From Archilochus colubris (taxonomy: Eukaryota > Chordata > Aves > Apodiformes > Trochilidae), in contig CM041115.1 in NCBI GenBank assembly GCA_023079485.1, forward strand, positions 30,618,826 through 30,682,825: a stretch of 64,000 bases of DNA, in the 5' to 3' direction. Of this stretch, positions 1 to 13,114 are shown in pieces. Within the stretch, counting starts at the first letter, position 1, and the number at the start of each line of letters is the position of its first letter. The translations under genes and the position numbers were made by a program. The notes under the pieces are model-generated. The model did not search any database and was not told the DNA's origin. It was given only the letters and a program-made list of their open reading frames with translations.

Positions 1-60
1 GCACTCCTGGGTTATGTGTTATCAGGTGCAAGACCTTGCACGTCTCTGCGCTGAACTTAA
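1..60 (-). mobile_element. CR1 LINE fragment at left edge
   Basis: The stretch TCAGGTGCAAGACCTTGCAC followed by a degraded GAACTT resembles the CR1 ORF2 segment complementary to the CRVLHLG coding region found in other copies here. It is cut by the window edge and ends in AT-rich sequence. Confidence 0.5.
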
Positions 61-1453
61 AAGAATTAAATTTAAAGAATTTAATGAAGATACCGTATGT
101 ATTTCTGAGTACTTTTCTAATCACAGTAGGTCTTCATTAAACTCCGATACAAATTTCATTGGCTGAGAGCCCTTTTGCCATACAGCAAAAGAATGAAATT
201 ATTTTTAGACTCCTAAACCAAGAGTTATTATTGATCCCATATAATACTTGAAGGTGGATAACTGAAACAGAAATAAATTCCCATGTTCTAAAACATCCCC
301 TTTTGCTTTAATTTTAGTCAGACATCTGTGACCGAAATGTTATCTTCTTATGGTACTATCCAAGAAGTGAAGTATCTTAAGACAGGTAAATATTGTACCT
401 TATCTTCTAAAAGCACTGAGAGCTCTATGGAAAACTACCAGAAACACAAAATAAGCACCACTACACTGTAAACACACATATGGCTTGCTTATTAATACAT
501 TCTATAGCAGAGGCTCACTTCAGGTATTTGTTATGAGGAATAACAGATTTCAGAAGTCCATCTGAAACTACTGGTTAATGATTACCATTGTTTTGCCATT
601 ATTTACCATTTCACCATATTCTTTATAAACGAGGAGCAAATAGCACTTTGCTCAGGGTACTACTAAGACTTGGCGATAGCACCTCCTATATTAGCAGGAT
701 GTTCACATCAGTATTTCTGCCAGATACCATAAGGAATGGATGGGATCATTGAAGAAACTGAAGAAGTGTCTCATCATGGATGGCTGCGATACAATACTGT
801 AAACTCAGCTTCTACACTTTTGTGTTTATGAAGAGCTGGCAACTTTACAACTGGAAAGCAAGGAAGTAATGATCATCAGATTTATATAATATATAGGTTA
901 CAAGTTCATATATGGATATAGTTGGGTGCTTGTGTCTTCTGTTGATGACCTATGAGTGATCAAGTGCAGACTGCTGATTGCACCAGGTAGCATGGCTAAA
1001 ATTGGGTTTCAACTTCAAATTTAGTTTCTGAGCATGGAATTTATATTACTATAGAGCTTTTCCAATTCACCTTAAGTTGCAGCATTTGCTTCTGCAAGTT
1101 TAGTAGATCACTGAATTGTTTTCTGCTTTATGCTGTTGTTACTGGAAGGAAAACAATATTCACCCTTGCACAGATAATACACTGAGATATCACACTAATG
1201 CAAAAAGACGTCATCTGAACTGTGGTGGTTATACATATAAGCCATTTGAATAATGTCACTTTAGGGATTAAGTATAAAAGCAGCTGTTGCTGTGGCACTG
1301 TAAGAAAGATGGTGAGAAAAGCCAAAATCAATTTTTATTCCTCATAGTCTGAAATGCTATTTCATCAACCTGTCAGATGGTGAAACATAAGACTAAGAAA
1401 GAAAAAAAATCAGAAAGCAACACGTGTGTGTTGGGTTTTAAGTGTGTATTACA

Positions 1454-2240
1454 CAGAATCACACAGAATGTTTAGTTTGGAAGAGACCTCCAAGATCACC
1501 CAGTCCAACCTTTGACCAACACCGTAAGCTACCTACTACTAAACCATGTCCTTAGGGACAGCTTCACACACCATTTAAGTACCTCCAGGGATGGTAACTC
1601 CACCACTGTCGTGGGCAGGCCATTCCAATGCCTGACAACCCTCTCAGTGAAAAAATATTTCCTAACATCCAGCCTAAACCTCCCCTGGAACAGCTTCCAT
1701 CCATTCCCTCTGGTCCTATCACAGTTCTTTAGGGAGCAGAGGCTGTTTCCCTCCTCACTCCAACCTCCCTTGAGGTAATTGAAGAGAGCTCTAAGGTCTC
1801 CTCTCAGCCTCCTCCTCTCCAGACAAAACACCCCCAGCTCCCTCAGCTGCTCCTCACAGGGCTTGTGCTTCAGGCCCTTCATGAGCCTCAGTGCCCTTCT
1901 CTGGACACTCTCCAGCACTTCTGTGTCCCAACTATAGTGAGGTGCCCAGAACTGAACACAGGATTCAAGATGTGGCCTCAAAAGAGCTGACTATAGAGGG
2001 ACGATCACCTCCATATTCCTGCTGGCCACAGTGTTCCTAATACAAGCCAGGATGCCAAAGCCCTTCTTGGCCACCTGAGCACACTGCTGACTCATGTTTA
2101 GTCGACTGTCAACCAGTATATCCCTAGGTGGTCCCTTTCCAACTTACAGATCTCTAACCACACTTCCCTAAGTCTGTAGCTTACCATGGGGTTGTTACGA
2201 CCCAGGTGCAAGACCTGGCATTTGGCCTTGTATTAGTGCA
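1454..2240 (-). mobile_element. CR1 LINE, 5'-truncated, 3' half of ORF2
   Basis: On the plus strand it starts with ACAGAATCACACAGAATG (complement of the CR1 3' terminal octamers), then GGAAGAGACCTCCAAGATCA and CAGTCCAACC. The minus frame 1,529-1,981 encodes YCVQFW-like (here [10 protein letters not shown]), [27 protein letters not shown] and RRRLRGDL, the end of the CR1 reverse transcriptase ORF. The 5' end fades after the LHLG-type block near 2,230. Diverged, so an old copy. It lies in the AOPEP intron in the same orientation as the gene. Confidence 0.9.
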
Positions 2241-5200
2241 ATTCATTTTTTTGTACATCAAATGTAAAAAAAGCACATGGTTGTGCAGGATGCTCAGTCA
2301 TTTACAATAAAACACCCAGCCATATTTAAAATATGCAGATATCCCACACAATAATGAAATAAGGTGCCTCCTACCATGGTCTCATGTCTTACTTAAACTG
2401 TGTCATTGCCAAACCATTAACTCCTTCTTATTTTTATGATGTCACAAGATCCAATGCAAAACAGTTCATCTGTTAGGTGATGGGAAGAGGCAAATCACTT
2501 ATAATAACAGAAAAATTCTTTGCAGTAGGTAATGTTTACATCCCACTTTGTCACAAAGTGATAAAATTTCATTCTTTTCTTACTGTGCTGCTGCAGCCAA
2601 ACATAACTGATGTCAGTGAAGATGCCAATATAAAACCAGTTAATACCTGGTTTAAGAAGGTATCATACAAAACCTGAAATGCTTCTTAAAAAGAAGTAGC
2701 CATTTTATTTCCCAGTGAAAAGCACATGAAAACCTATTTGCTATGTTAAATTTAAAGAACTCTCTTTTTTGTCTGTACTTACTTGCAAGAAACTAAAGAG
2801 AAAAAAGGAGGCACTGAACGTAAGAAATCTCTTTGCTTTGTTAATCTTTTAACATTATTTTGAAGGGGAAAAAGGACATGCTCTTAGGGATAATCTTATT
2901 TCTGGTATGAGTTTAAGTAGTAATATTTAGCTGATTGTAGCAATTTTATAAAATTGTGAAAAGCACATTTTGCTTTCCATCAAGAAATTGACTTGCAGGT
3001 TTATATTCAAAGGAGCATCTGCTAAGAGTTAACAGACCAACAAGGCGGCTCAGCACATTACCAAGGAGATATTTTGTGCCTGAAATACTCCAAATCCTGT
3101 TTTGATCCCAAAATGACAACTGAACGAAGGACTGTGATTACAGTGGTACCAAATTACACTTCAGGCTCCAGCTCAGAGTCAGAAAATGTTCTCAGTGCCT
3201 AAACACCACTAAGCTCATATGCATGTGTTGTCCAGGCATATACACTGTATTACTGCCATCACAAAAAAGACTCCAACCAGAGTGAATTTTTAATGGCTCT
3301 GTTTCCTTGAAACAGTAGAACAGTGACTCAGCAAAATTAAAAACTATTAAATTGTTGCCCCATCAGCAGAGTATTATTAGTTTCATTAAAATTCTCACTA
3401 AATTCTATAGCACTCAAAACTGAATCCAAATTCCTAGAACTGCGAAAAATTTCAGGAAGGAAAGAATAAAGTAAAATACAATGACCTACGTGTTTAGATG
3501 GCTGGAAAACAGATCAAGGTCTCTTTGAATTCAAAACTGACTGTAGGTTGTAGCTCATAAAGCCTTCAGTGAATTTTGAATCTTGTGTCATCCAGGATTG
3601 ACTGCCTTTCTGGTATTAAAATCAAAACATACCTTTTAAATAGATACCCAACTTCTCCTCTATTTCAAAACATCGCTGCAGCTAGTATTATATTTTCCAC
3701 ACTCCACTCCATGAGGCAAATATTTGGAACCCCTTCCTAAGAATAGCTATACTGAATTATTATTTACAGTGGCATTGCAACAGAACGTGTAAGGCTATCA
3801 AATATTCCATCTACCTCTAACTCAGCATAAGTGGCCATCTAAAATAGCATAGAAAAACAGATCCTAAGGTTCTTGCAAATATTTCTAGGGGGTCTAAGCT
3901 CAACAGCTTTTTATTTTTCTTTAAATGCAAATCATTAAGTCAGATTTCATTTCTTTAACCAAGCTTTTGAATGAAAGAAAAGGACTTTTGTATGTAAATA
4001 TGACGGCATACAAAACCATCTGAAGGATCAGGAATTAAAATCTAAGGTAATTTGCAGTCTCTCATATAAAAAAAAATAAATCAAAAACAATGACACACAC
4101 AAGCAAACAAGTATGCAAGATTCAAGTTAAGATTCTCCATTACATAATGAATCAGAGATAAGCCAAGAAAAAAAAAAAGTCAATTTTTATTTCCCCATAT
4201 ATGATACTTTTACTTTTCACTTCAATTTTTGTACATGATTACTTCTGTCTGGATAGACAATTAGTGATGTACAAAAAACAGACTATGGAGAGTTTATGTT
4301 TAATGATTACTCTTGTGGGTATTTTGTCAAATTAAAACAACTGGAAATGTTGTCTAAAAATGCTTGTACAAATGCAGGAACTCACAAAAGGTTTCTACAG
4401 CTGAGACAGTCAATCACAGTTCTGCAAGAATTAACAATACTAATGACTCACATTCATGTTTGACACTTGGATGCTTTCCCTTAGTCCTTGCTGATTTTAC
4501 TGTAGGCTTATCAGTCATCATTTGAACTCTGCAGACATACAGATTGGATAAATGGTGGCTACAGACCAGAAAGGCAGCTTGGGATTTTTTTTTTTTATTC
4601 TCCATTATTTATTTAAAAGAAGTTAACAAGCATAGTGGCATGGCCTTGAAAGACTCAATATACCATGTTTTGATGAATGGTATTTTAAGAGGAAAGGGTA
4701 TTCCCTGAGACGATTTGCACCAGAGGTAGAGACTAACTAAGCTCTTTAAAACCAGGAACTGAAAGCTGAGTTGCTAAATCTGTATTTAGCCAGCTATGTA
4801 AGTGGATTTACAAATTTACAAATGTGCTAAACATTTCGTTTGTTTCTATCATTGAACACCATTTGGGTTTCAAAGGTATCCAGCATACTGGAAAACGAGT
4901 CCACTCATTTTAGAGACTAAATAGGATTTGAATAACCTAACATCTAGATATTCTTTTGAAAATGTCAGTATCTTGCTCAGAAGTTCTTTGATTTCACTTA
5001 ATTGCTAGCTCTGCAGTGAAAAACTGCTGCAAGAAGAGCCAAACTAGGAAAGACCAAAAGTCCATCTATCACATTATTCTGTTTTCAGCAGTCACTGAAT
5101 AGTAGTAATAACTGCTTAAGGAAAAACTAAGAGCATGGTACATAACAAGGGACAGTTTTCTCATCATACTTCTATCTCCCAGCAACATGTGGCATGACAA

Positions 5201-5349
5201 GTCAATTTCCTAACACATATTGGTTGGTTAAGGATTATTCCTTGTGCTAACATTTAATACAAAACTTGTACACCTTAAACTACATTAATTCAAATAGAAA
5301 AAGCAGTAGACTAAGCATTCTGGAAAAAAACACTTTCAAGACCAGTATT

Positions 5350-5374
5350 AAAAAAAAAAAAAAAAAAAAAAAAA
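5350..5374 (+). repeat. Poly(A) run of 25
   Basis: An uninterrupted run of 25 A in AOPEP intronic sequence, with no LINE or SINE body in front that I recognise. Simple repeat; exact length is prone to sequencing error. Confidence 0.95.
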
Positions 5375-5956
5375 GTACTTCAAGTCCATGCAAACAAAGG
5401 CTTGCAACCCCCAGGGGAAATAAATAACTATTAGCATCTTTTCTGTGAAGGAGAAGAAAGATGGTAAGCAGTTTCTAAGGCCACAGAAAGACAGAGATCG
5501 GTGTATTGCAAAAGACTCTCTCTATAGAGGGCCTTCCATGGATAATTTTTTCCAAAACAGGATTTATGCAATTAAGGACTGCAAGATAATTCAAAAACCT
5601 CAAGCACAGGCTCAGGTGGCACAAAAAGTTAGGAGTCTCTGTATTGAAGAGAGTGTTTCACATCAGGGAATGAAAAGAACTAGGAATTCAGAGTCTTTTC
5701 AAGTTTTGCCAGAAGAAAAGGAATTGTAGGTCAGTAGGAAGAGAATTTGAAACATTAGGTTTGCACATAGTGAAAAGATTGGGAATGAAATTATTTAAGA
5801 GCATGAACAACCACGGAACATCAATACCCTATGTTTTATTTGAAGTATTTCAGGCAGCTTTGTTCAAATTGGCTCACATGAGAGGATTTGCAACCATGAA
5901 ATAACTCTTCTGTTTAAATGCCAGTTGTGTTGGCAATTTCTCAGGGAGTAGCATGT

Positions 5957-6045
5957 CACAGTTTGTAGAATCTGCCAAGTTGGAAGGGATCATCAAGTGC
6001 AACTCCTGTCCCTGTGTCATCAACACCAGGAAAACACAGTGCTAC
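5957..6045 (-). mobile_element. CR1 LINE 3'-end fragment
   Basis: GTAGAATCTGCCAAGTTGGA, GGGATCATCAAGTGCAACTC and CCTGT match the CR1 3' untranslated end in complement. Only about 90 bp remain recognisable. Confidence 0.6.
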
Positions 6046-8082
6046 TTTCTTAACTTCTTAGTACCCCAAGTACTTAAACAATAAGCACCTTTCAGTGTAG
6101 TCTGAACAGTTCCCTGAACAATCTAATTAGGAGCTCTAGAATCTCTGCAGTCTGACATATTTCCTTATTGCTTTTCCTCCAATTCACTCCCTCCTGCTAA
6201 TGACAGAAGTTAAAATCAGGTAATTAAGTGATATTAAGTGTTCATGAAACTCTCAACATTCTACAGAAAGCACTGAATTGCTGGATATTAAGCTATTTAA
6301 ATTTGGACAGTTTAACATAATATCATCAACAAAGACATGTAGGCCACATTCTTCTTTTAGTAGCAAAAAATGGGGTGAAGCTATGCTGAATCATTTGAAG
6401 CAAAACAGCATAAAACCAAGAAAGTGCAGAATTAAATCCTGCATCTTGAAAGATGTGCAGTAAGCAAGACAGATGATTTCAAATATTACATATGGTCAAG
6501 ATCCCATTTCCATACATAAGTCCACAGAAAATTAAAATACTGAGGAGGAGATGTACAGAAAACAGAAGTAAAATAACTTAGCTTTCAACTTGAGTTTTTC
6601 TCATAAACATCTGTTAGACTTCAAGAGAAATGCAGCTGACCAGTGGTAGCAGCTACTGGAACAGAGAACTTAAAATGCCTAATGAGGTTACACTATGCAA
6701 GACGTATCATCATTTCATCGCAATCTGCAATGTTGGCTAAACATCCCCCCTAAGTAAAGGGAAGTATTTGGGGATATTAAAAACCCCAGTAAGTATAAGC
6801 TAATGAGGAACAGACAAAGAAAAGTGCCAAATGCTGTAAAGCCTTCATACTTCAGATAATGACAAAAATTTATGACTTCTTCCTTCCCTGGCAGACAGGA
6901 GTACAATTAGGATTCTCAAAATAACAGCCCCTTTGTACTAGCATGCTATGTTATGTTTATACTGCTACAGACAGACTGGAAAATAAAAGAAAATAAATAC
7001 TACAGCACCCTTTTTAACAGATAATAGCTGACTCTTTTGTTGTTCTTGTTAGTGTGGGCTTGGATATGGTTTTGCACATAGCTTATTCTTAACTGAAGTA
7101 ATTTAAGTAACTATTATTGCATGCAGAGGAATTAAGTATTTAAGTAGCTTGCTGTATACACAGAAGCTTCTGTTTGAAAAACCATATGAAACAAGAACAA
7201 ACAAGTCATCTTTTATTTTCCTTTGTTGTCCAAATACAGTTTCACATTTAAATAGCTTAAATTATTCCTTGATTTCAATTCTGAAAAATTTGAATGTGCT
7301 TGGCTTTATGAACTGTTGAATGAAAACTCTCAGGAAGTATGAATGCTCTTTCTTTCATCCTTTTTACTCAATGATATGGATCACTTGGAACTTAAGAGTG
7401 GTTAGAAGAAGCACAGGGAAATAAAAGCATTGGATATTCTCATCTCCCTCACAAAGAAAGCACAATTGCAATATTCTGAGCATGCAATCTGGACTAAGAT
7501 AACTGCAGATGGTTTTGAAACAGAAAACCCTACAGGTATCATTTGCCTATAAATTCTAGGAACATACATACAGAGGAACCTCTGACAACTTCCCAAACAG
7601 CAGCAGCATACCAACAACTGAATCTTGAAGATTTCTCTTACTGTGTGCTATTATTTTGGCCTAGACATCTCTCCCCCCATTCTCTTCCATTTCAGTTTCT
7701 TGCCCTTCATAGATCTGCTGATCTTATTACAGAGGTAAATAAAACGTCCACTTTATTCCTCAACTACCATGATGATCCATAAGGACCTGTGTCAACCATT
7801 TAGTAGCATGCCTTTGAAGTCAGAGGAAATTGATAAGCACTCTGCCCATTTCATATGGGTCAAAGAACACAGTACACAACATTTACCTCCAAATAAAACT
7901 ATTATGCAATGTATCTGAGAACATAGCATGTGACAGTGTAAGTTTCTTCATGCTTGCATTAAGGAGTTTATTGAATAAAGAGCTATAACTGAAAACTCAG
8001 TAACCAGTACAAGCTATCTACAAAGCAATGAAGTTTATGTAACAGAGGAGAGTCAATGAATGCTTAAGTTTTATAGGTCTTA

Positions 8083-8147
8083 CAAAAACAAAACAAAACA
8101 AAACAAAAACAACCAAAAAACAAACAAACAAAAAACCCAAAACAAAA
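8083..8147 (+). repeat. CAAAA/CAAA simple repeat
   Basis: Several CAAAA units pass into CAAA units. A-rich strand is plus. Confidence 0.9.
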
Positions 8148-8341
8148 GTAAACTTTTGCCAAGTAAAACTTGATACAATATTATTACATGCTGGTATATT
8201 TTTCTACTTTTATCCCTAAGGAGAACTGAAAGAAGAAATCTGTAGAAAAAAAATCTATGTAAATAAGAAAAAAAACATGCAGCATGAAACAAAATGTTTA
8301 CTTATTGGACAAACCTTGCAGGTTTCAGCAAGAGATACACT

Positions 8342-8383
8342 TCTGGTTCATCTAAACACTATGCATCTCTGGTTCATCTAAAC
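8342..8383 (+). repeat. Short direct duplication, period 26
   Basis: TCTGGTTCATCTAAAC occurs at 8,342-8,357 and again at 8,368-8,383, a local tandem duplication with a 26-bp period. Confidence 0.85.
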
Positions 8384-9294
8384 CTGGCAATTTCTGCAAT
8401 TTGTTGAAGTTGCTTTTGACTCAACAGCTGCCTCAGGAATTCCAAAACAAAAAACCAACAATCTGGACACATACATTTCTTTTCAGTCCTCACCTTTCTA
8501 AAAGAGCTTTGCCTTTAATTCTTTACTGGGATGTTTTGTCCATCTGCCAAAATGAATTAACTGTAGTGTTGGCACCATGAAAATGGTGAATAAAAATGGT
8601 GTTTCATTCTCTATTAACAAACACTCTCATTATCAAGCTAGAAACATATATATTTTTAAGAAAGATAAAAAATAAAGGGGGAATTTAAATTTATAGTCAT
8701 TGCCTTACAACTAATACAGCTAAAACTCTATTGTCATTGCATGACTGGAAAATAAATGGTAAACTCAAAAATATTTATTTAAGCTTTTTATTCTCAACAA
8801 TTCCATGAAAACTTCATAATACAATTCTTAAAGTTAGCCATACTCAGCTTACAAAGACCAGTGTTTGACTAGAAGCTCATCAATGATGAAAGGCTTGTGA
8901 ATAAACTCTAGATCTGCATTTTAACATACTCTTGTTCTGTCAAGGCATAGTGGTAAAATCTGCACCAATAGAAAACATGACAGAATGACAGCAACATCAA
9001 GTGCCTCGATCAATTGAACCAGTGATAATAAACTTCATCTTGGCAAATGAGGAAATTCTGGCCCCATGTGTCTTATGAGCTTGTATTTTCCTTCCCTGAG
9101 TTCTGTTCAACTAAAGTTAAAGATCATAGCAAAAAGTATGCACAAAACCTACCTACATGAAGAGAGAATCAGAGTTTTAAGTTTGCTTTAAAAAGAACAG
9201 AACAGCAACTTGATAGCAACTTGAAACTTTTAACTACCTGATAAAAAGGAGTCTAACAAAATACAAGAGATGTGATAGTAAGAAGTTTCTTTAC

Positions 9295-9543
9295 CTAGCC
9301 ATCCCCAGGCTGGAAAAGTTGGAAGGAACTATCAAAACGTCAAGCCTGGAAAAGGGGTGTGTACCCAGTGTGGTGTAAGCAGCAGAGAGACACTGAGGAA
9401 TTAGCTGGAGCAAACGTTCCTCACAGCACTCCATGAGGCATGAGGGAGCAAAAACTCTGTAAGGAATGACTGCTTCCAACCTGGCAGCAGGATTTTGGAA
9501 TCGGCAGGGATATTCCACATGACTACAGATTTCTTCATGCCAT
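9295..9543 (-). CDS. AOPEP: AOPEP coding exon (fourth coding exon, last seen here)
   Basis: This 249-nt exon encodes (R)WHEEICSHVEYPCRF, then RVFAPSCLMECCEE, LIPQCLSAAYTTLGTHPFSR and LDVLIVPSNFSSLGMA. It is the part of aminopeptidase O just before the catalytic domain; the human protein continues with a MASPHIMFLS-like stretch and then the HEIAH zinc motif. The acceptor TTGTCAG precedes 9,543 and the donor GTAAAG follows 9,295. It ends with two bases (AG) of a split codon, so the next exon must begin in that phase. No matching exon was found to the left, so it probably lies outside the window. The splice site has an unusually long T-rich tract on the minus strand (plus-strand A-rich 9,554-9,634). 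Confidence 0.93.
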
Positions 9544-9553
9544 CTGACAATAA

Positions 9554-9634
9554 CAAAAGGAAAAAAAAAAAAAGAGAGAGAAAGAAAAAAAGTGAATGAA
9601 ATAAAATTAAAAAAAAAAAAAAAGAAAAAAAAAA
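9554..9634 (+). repeat. Purine-only A-rich tract before an AOPEP acceptor
   Basis: A-rich with G and a few other bases; on the minus strand this is a T-rich tract of about 80 nt ending 11 bp from the AOPEP acceptor at 9,544. It serves as an oversized polypyrimidine tract. Confidence 0.85.
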
Positions 9635-10654
9635 TAGTTTAATGTGATACCAGTACTGTGCACACAACTGAGTATGCTAAGACAAAGACATTCTCTGGAC
9701 ATCAAGATGACAGTAGCTATAAAATTATCTCATTTGTATTCTCACACTGTTCATGCATATGGAACACTCATTGCTACATGTCAAAAGAAAATTGATATAG
9801 TTTCGAACTAAAGAATAAAGACTAATTAAACCCAGTTTTTATACTGGGTTTTTATTCTGATACATATCAGAACAAGTGCTCAAAACACATATAAGGAAAA
9901 CTAAATCACAATATGTAAGTAGTTATTTAAACAATACCTAATTAAACTTGCCTACAAAAATAAAATTTTGTACATATTAACACAAATAAAGTTCAATTAG
10001 AAGTAAAAGGGGCTTTTTTTTTTTCCTGTCACTGTTACTAAAATTCTCCAGGAGCTTTTACCAACCTTTTTTTGTAAGTGAAAAACAGGCTTATCCCCAT
10101 ACATATTTTAAAGTATCATAATAGGATCAAGCTTACTTTACATTATTTTTACAGGATATTCAGAGCTGTAGCTGGAAGGAAGGAGACGTAAATCAAATCC
10201 TTCCTAAACACTGAGTCATACACTTTCAGAATATTTTATCTGCCCAAATATATCTAAGTAGAAATCAGTTTGTGTTTTCACCTGCTTGCTTGTCTTCTGT
10301 ACAGTGCCTCTCTTTCATTTGAGATTTCAGTTTAAGGAACCTGGTTCTACTATGTCTGGACAGGCAAAGCACGTTTATTCCACCCAGTATTTATATTTGG
10401 AAAATCTTGCTCCAGAGAAGTGCTGACACACAAATCAAAATGATAATATGTAGAAAACTTATGCTGAAGTGCGACCATTTCAGCACCTTACATAACTCTT
10501 TCTGTGAAAGAAGTGGGCTCTAAACTATTTCATTGGTTACATATGCAAAGAAACTAACTATATTCATAATTATAAAATTCTTTTCCATGGGTGGTCTAAC
10601 CTAATATATTTCTGCCCTAAAACCATGTCACTTTTTATTTAATTATCAGAATTG

Positions 10655-11143
10655 TTTTGCCAGAGATTAGGCAAAACATGAAAACTAGCTTCAAGAAGGG
10701 AAGAAGATCCAGGCAACTACAGGCCAGTCTCACCTCTGTGCCCAGCAAGGTCATAGAGCAGATCATCTTGAAGCCTCTGCTGAGACACATGGAAAATGAG
10801 GAAGTGGTTGGTGGCAACCAGCACGACTTCACAAAGGGCAAAAAATGCCTGACACATCTGGTGGCCTTTTACAATGTGGCCACAGTGTGGTGGACAGGGG
10901 GAGAGCATCATCACCCTGGATTTGTGAAAAGCATTTTAGGCTGTCCTGCATGATATCCTGGTCTCTAAGTTGAAAAGGCATGCATTCAATGATGGACCTC
11001 TCAGTGAATAAGGAACTGGCTGGGTGTCTGCACTCAGAGAGTTGTGGTCAGTGGCTCAATGTCCAAATGGAGACTAGTGATGAGTGGCAGTCCTCTGAGA
11101 CCAGTACTGGGACTGGTGCTACTTAACATTCACATCGGTGTTG
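10655..11143 (+). mobile_element. CR1 LINE internal reverse-transcriptase fragment
   Basis: Plus-strand reading gives blocks like GRRSRQLQASLTSVPSKVIE, LLRHMENEEVVGGNQHDF and TKGKKCLTHLVAFYN, the finger region of the CR1 reverse transcriptase (compare [18 protein letters not shown] and [18 protein letters not shown] in the copy at 38-40 kb). The frame shifts after about 10,950. Both ends are missing, so it is truncated on both sides or its 3' end has decayed. Confidence 0.85.
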
Positions 11144-11417
11144 CAACGGGGCATTAAGAGACACAGGATACAGAATGCAGATCCAGAGGACACTGGGTTT
11201 TATTAGTGCCATTGCTCACTAAGCAGTTGTTTCCACATAAAAACAACCACACCCTTACCCATGAAATAATGCCTTTGGAATCACTCCCCTGCACGATTTT
11301 TCCGCTCAGATTAAACAACTTCTGTTTTGATTTCTGTGCGAATATGACTCATTTTCAGATTCCATAGAGTAATGCTATTCATATACCTCAACTTTCAACA
11401 ATATTCTGAGCACCAAC

Positions 11418-11583
11418 CTGAAACCAGCTTGTGAAGATGGCAAGGAAAACTCAGTGTTTGTCTGGACAGCTGCTGTGAAGGACTGCTGAGACTTCTGCTT
11501 AACTTCCTGCCAGCACCCCACAGCAATTGTGAAGGTGGATGCTGGCATTGGCATAGTCACATAGTAGTACCAGCTTAAGACAC
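11418..11583 (-). CDS. AOPEP: AOPEP coding exon (third coding exon)
   Basis: This 166-nt exon continues aminopeptidase O with VLSWYYYVTMPMPASTFTIA, then VGCWQEVKQKSQQSF and a less conserved end at SQAGF. The SWYYYVTMPMPAS and FTIAVGCW blocks match the human protein as I recall it; the Lys/Gln/Ser-rich stretch after GCW is poorly conserved and looks like a surface loop. The acceptor TTTACAG precedes 11,583 and the donor GTTGGT follows 11,418. Phases match the exons on both sides. A short CR1 fragment sits about 270 bp downstream in the following intron. Confidence 0.92.
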
Positions 11584-13028
11584 CTGTAAATAAAAAGACT
11601 CATCAGACTTGTACAGACTCATCAGACACAGCACACATTCAGTATTTGACATTCTCATGTTTTTGAGATTTCGGAACAAACCTCCCACACTATATCCTGA
11701 TATTTTTTGCTGATGAAACATGTTACTGAGACACAAAAGAGCAAGTCATATGAAGCCACTATAGATTCAGTATTGTTTATTTAAACCTGCTACTTTCTGC
11801 TTTCTGCCAATGTCTTTCATTAAAAATAAATCTATAGCTGAAATGTTATCAATGCAACTTAATGTGACTATACTGTTAAATAAGACATGCAATGTATAGT
11901 ACAAAGATTAAAACAACTCTTTCATCCCTGGATCAACCTTACAGTTTTGCCTTAACGTTAACAAAGTATCTTCTTCTGTGTTCTGGGCAGTACCAAACTG
12001 ATAGGCAAGTTCTAACAAACAAACACTAGTGTTTGTGAATTGGATCTGGAAATCTGAGATACATGATGTGCAAACCAGGCGGTGAGAAATTGAAATTTAG
12101 ATAGAGATGGCATATTGCCTAAGTCAATGATTTGCTCACAATAACTCAGGAGCTGCTAAAACAAGATGAAAGAGTCTATTATAAGAGCAAAGAGATGATA
12201 AATATTATCATTATGGGAACACATTGCTGGAAGACAAGGAGAGCAGTATAGGATGTCTATTTCTATGAACATGTCTGGACACACTGGAGGATGCTTTAGA
12301 ACAGCATACTTTTCACTAACCTAAATGTTTCTTAGGTATTCTGTTTGTACCTTTAAAATGGTACAGCTTAAGGGTTACATTCAAGTTCTCATTTATGGTC
12401 ACAAATACAGCTATGACACCATACTAACAGACTTACTACTCTTGGAAAAATCCTAGCATGACTTACAACCTGCTGAATCATGTTCAAATAACTGTAGCTG
12501 TGGCAACTGTGGAAACATACAAACTTTGTTTATTTTAAGTGAACATTTATCCTCACTCTTTTCTAATAGTATTCTGACTAGGGAAAAATCCAACCTAGTG
12601 AAGGCCACAAGCTACAGAAGAAGGGAAATAAACTGCAGCTAAGTATCTCTGGTCTACCTACCTTAGTGACCACTGAAGATCAAACTGTCCAAAGGAAGGA
12701 CAAGCAGAAAAATCTTTACGTTTAGCCTAACAATAAGTTTTCCATGTCCTGTTTAGTATGATAAAACAATACTTGTGAAGTCTTGCAAGAGGCAGATAAA
12801 GCACCACCTTTTATATCCTCTAGCAACAACATACATTCCCTTACTCCATTCTACTTTTAGCAATATTCAGCATTACCATCAGAAACCTTTTGTCTGTGTT
12901 GTCAAATTAATATATATTACTCCTGTAATATTCCTAACCTCCTGTGAGTATGTGGGCAGAACATACTTGTTTGCTCCAAACAAATTAGTGACAAAGAGAG
13001 TATCAGTTTTGCCAATTTCTGCTACTGT

Positions 13029-13072
13029 GTCCCCATTCCCCCCTCCCCCGCCCCCCCCCTTTTTTTTTTTTT
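13029..13072 (+). repeat. Pyrimidine tract (C runs then T run)
   Basis: Runs of C broken by T, A and G, ending in 13 T. It lies 45 bp left of a CR1 3' end. Confidence 0.9.
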
Positions 13073-13114
13073 AATTCACTTACCAAACCTATAAAGGAGC
13101 CAAGGCAAGCAAAT

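Larger units (their letters stand above)
1..9294 (-). other. AOPEP intron (left part, open-ended)
   Basis: AT-rich sequence between the fourth AOPEP coding exon and the left edge. I looked for the expected next exon (MASPHIM...HEIAH region) on the minus strand and did not see it. Contents are CR1 fragments at 1-60, 1,454-2,240 and 5,957-6,045, a 25-A run at 5,350-5,374 and a CAAA tract at 8,083-8,147. The open frame of 94 codons at 5,445-5,729 has no recognisable family and is treated as chance. Confidence 0.75.
9544..11417 (-). other. AOPEP intron between coding exons 3 and 4
   Basis: The intron has consensus ends (GTTGGT at 11,417, TTGTCAG at 9,544). It holds a CR1 fragment at 10,655-11,143 in the opposite orientation to AOPEP and a very long A-rich (minus-strand T-rich) tract just before the acceptor. 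Nothing else is recognisable. Confidence 0.85.

Noticed and set aside
5445..5729. Open frame of 94 codons rich in Lys and Gln
   Set aside because: Within AOPEP intronic sequence, no family similarity and no splice sites that would place it in a transcript.
1..9290. Search for the AOPEP exon with the HEXXH zinc motif
   Set aside because: No minus-strand segment in this stretch encodes the expected MASPHIM or HEIAH blocks, so I infer that the exon lies outside the window.
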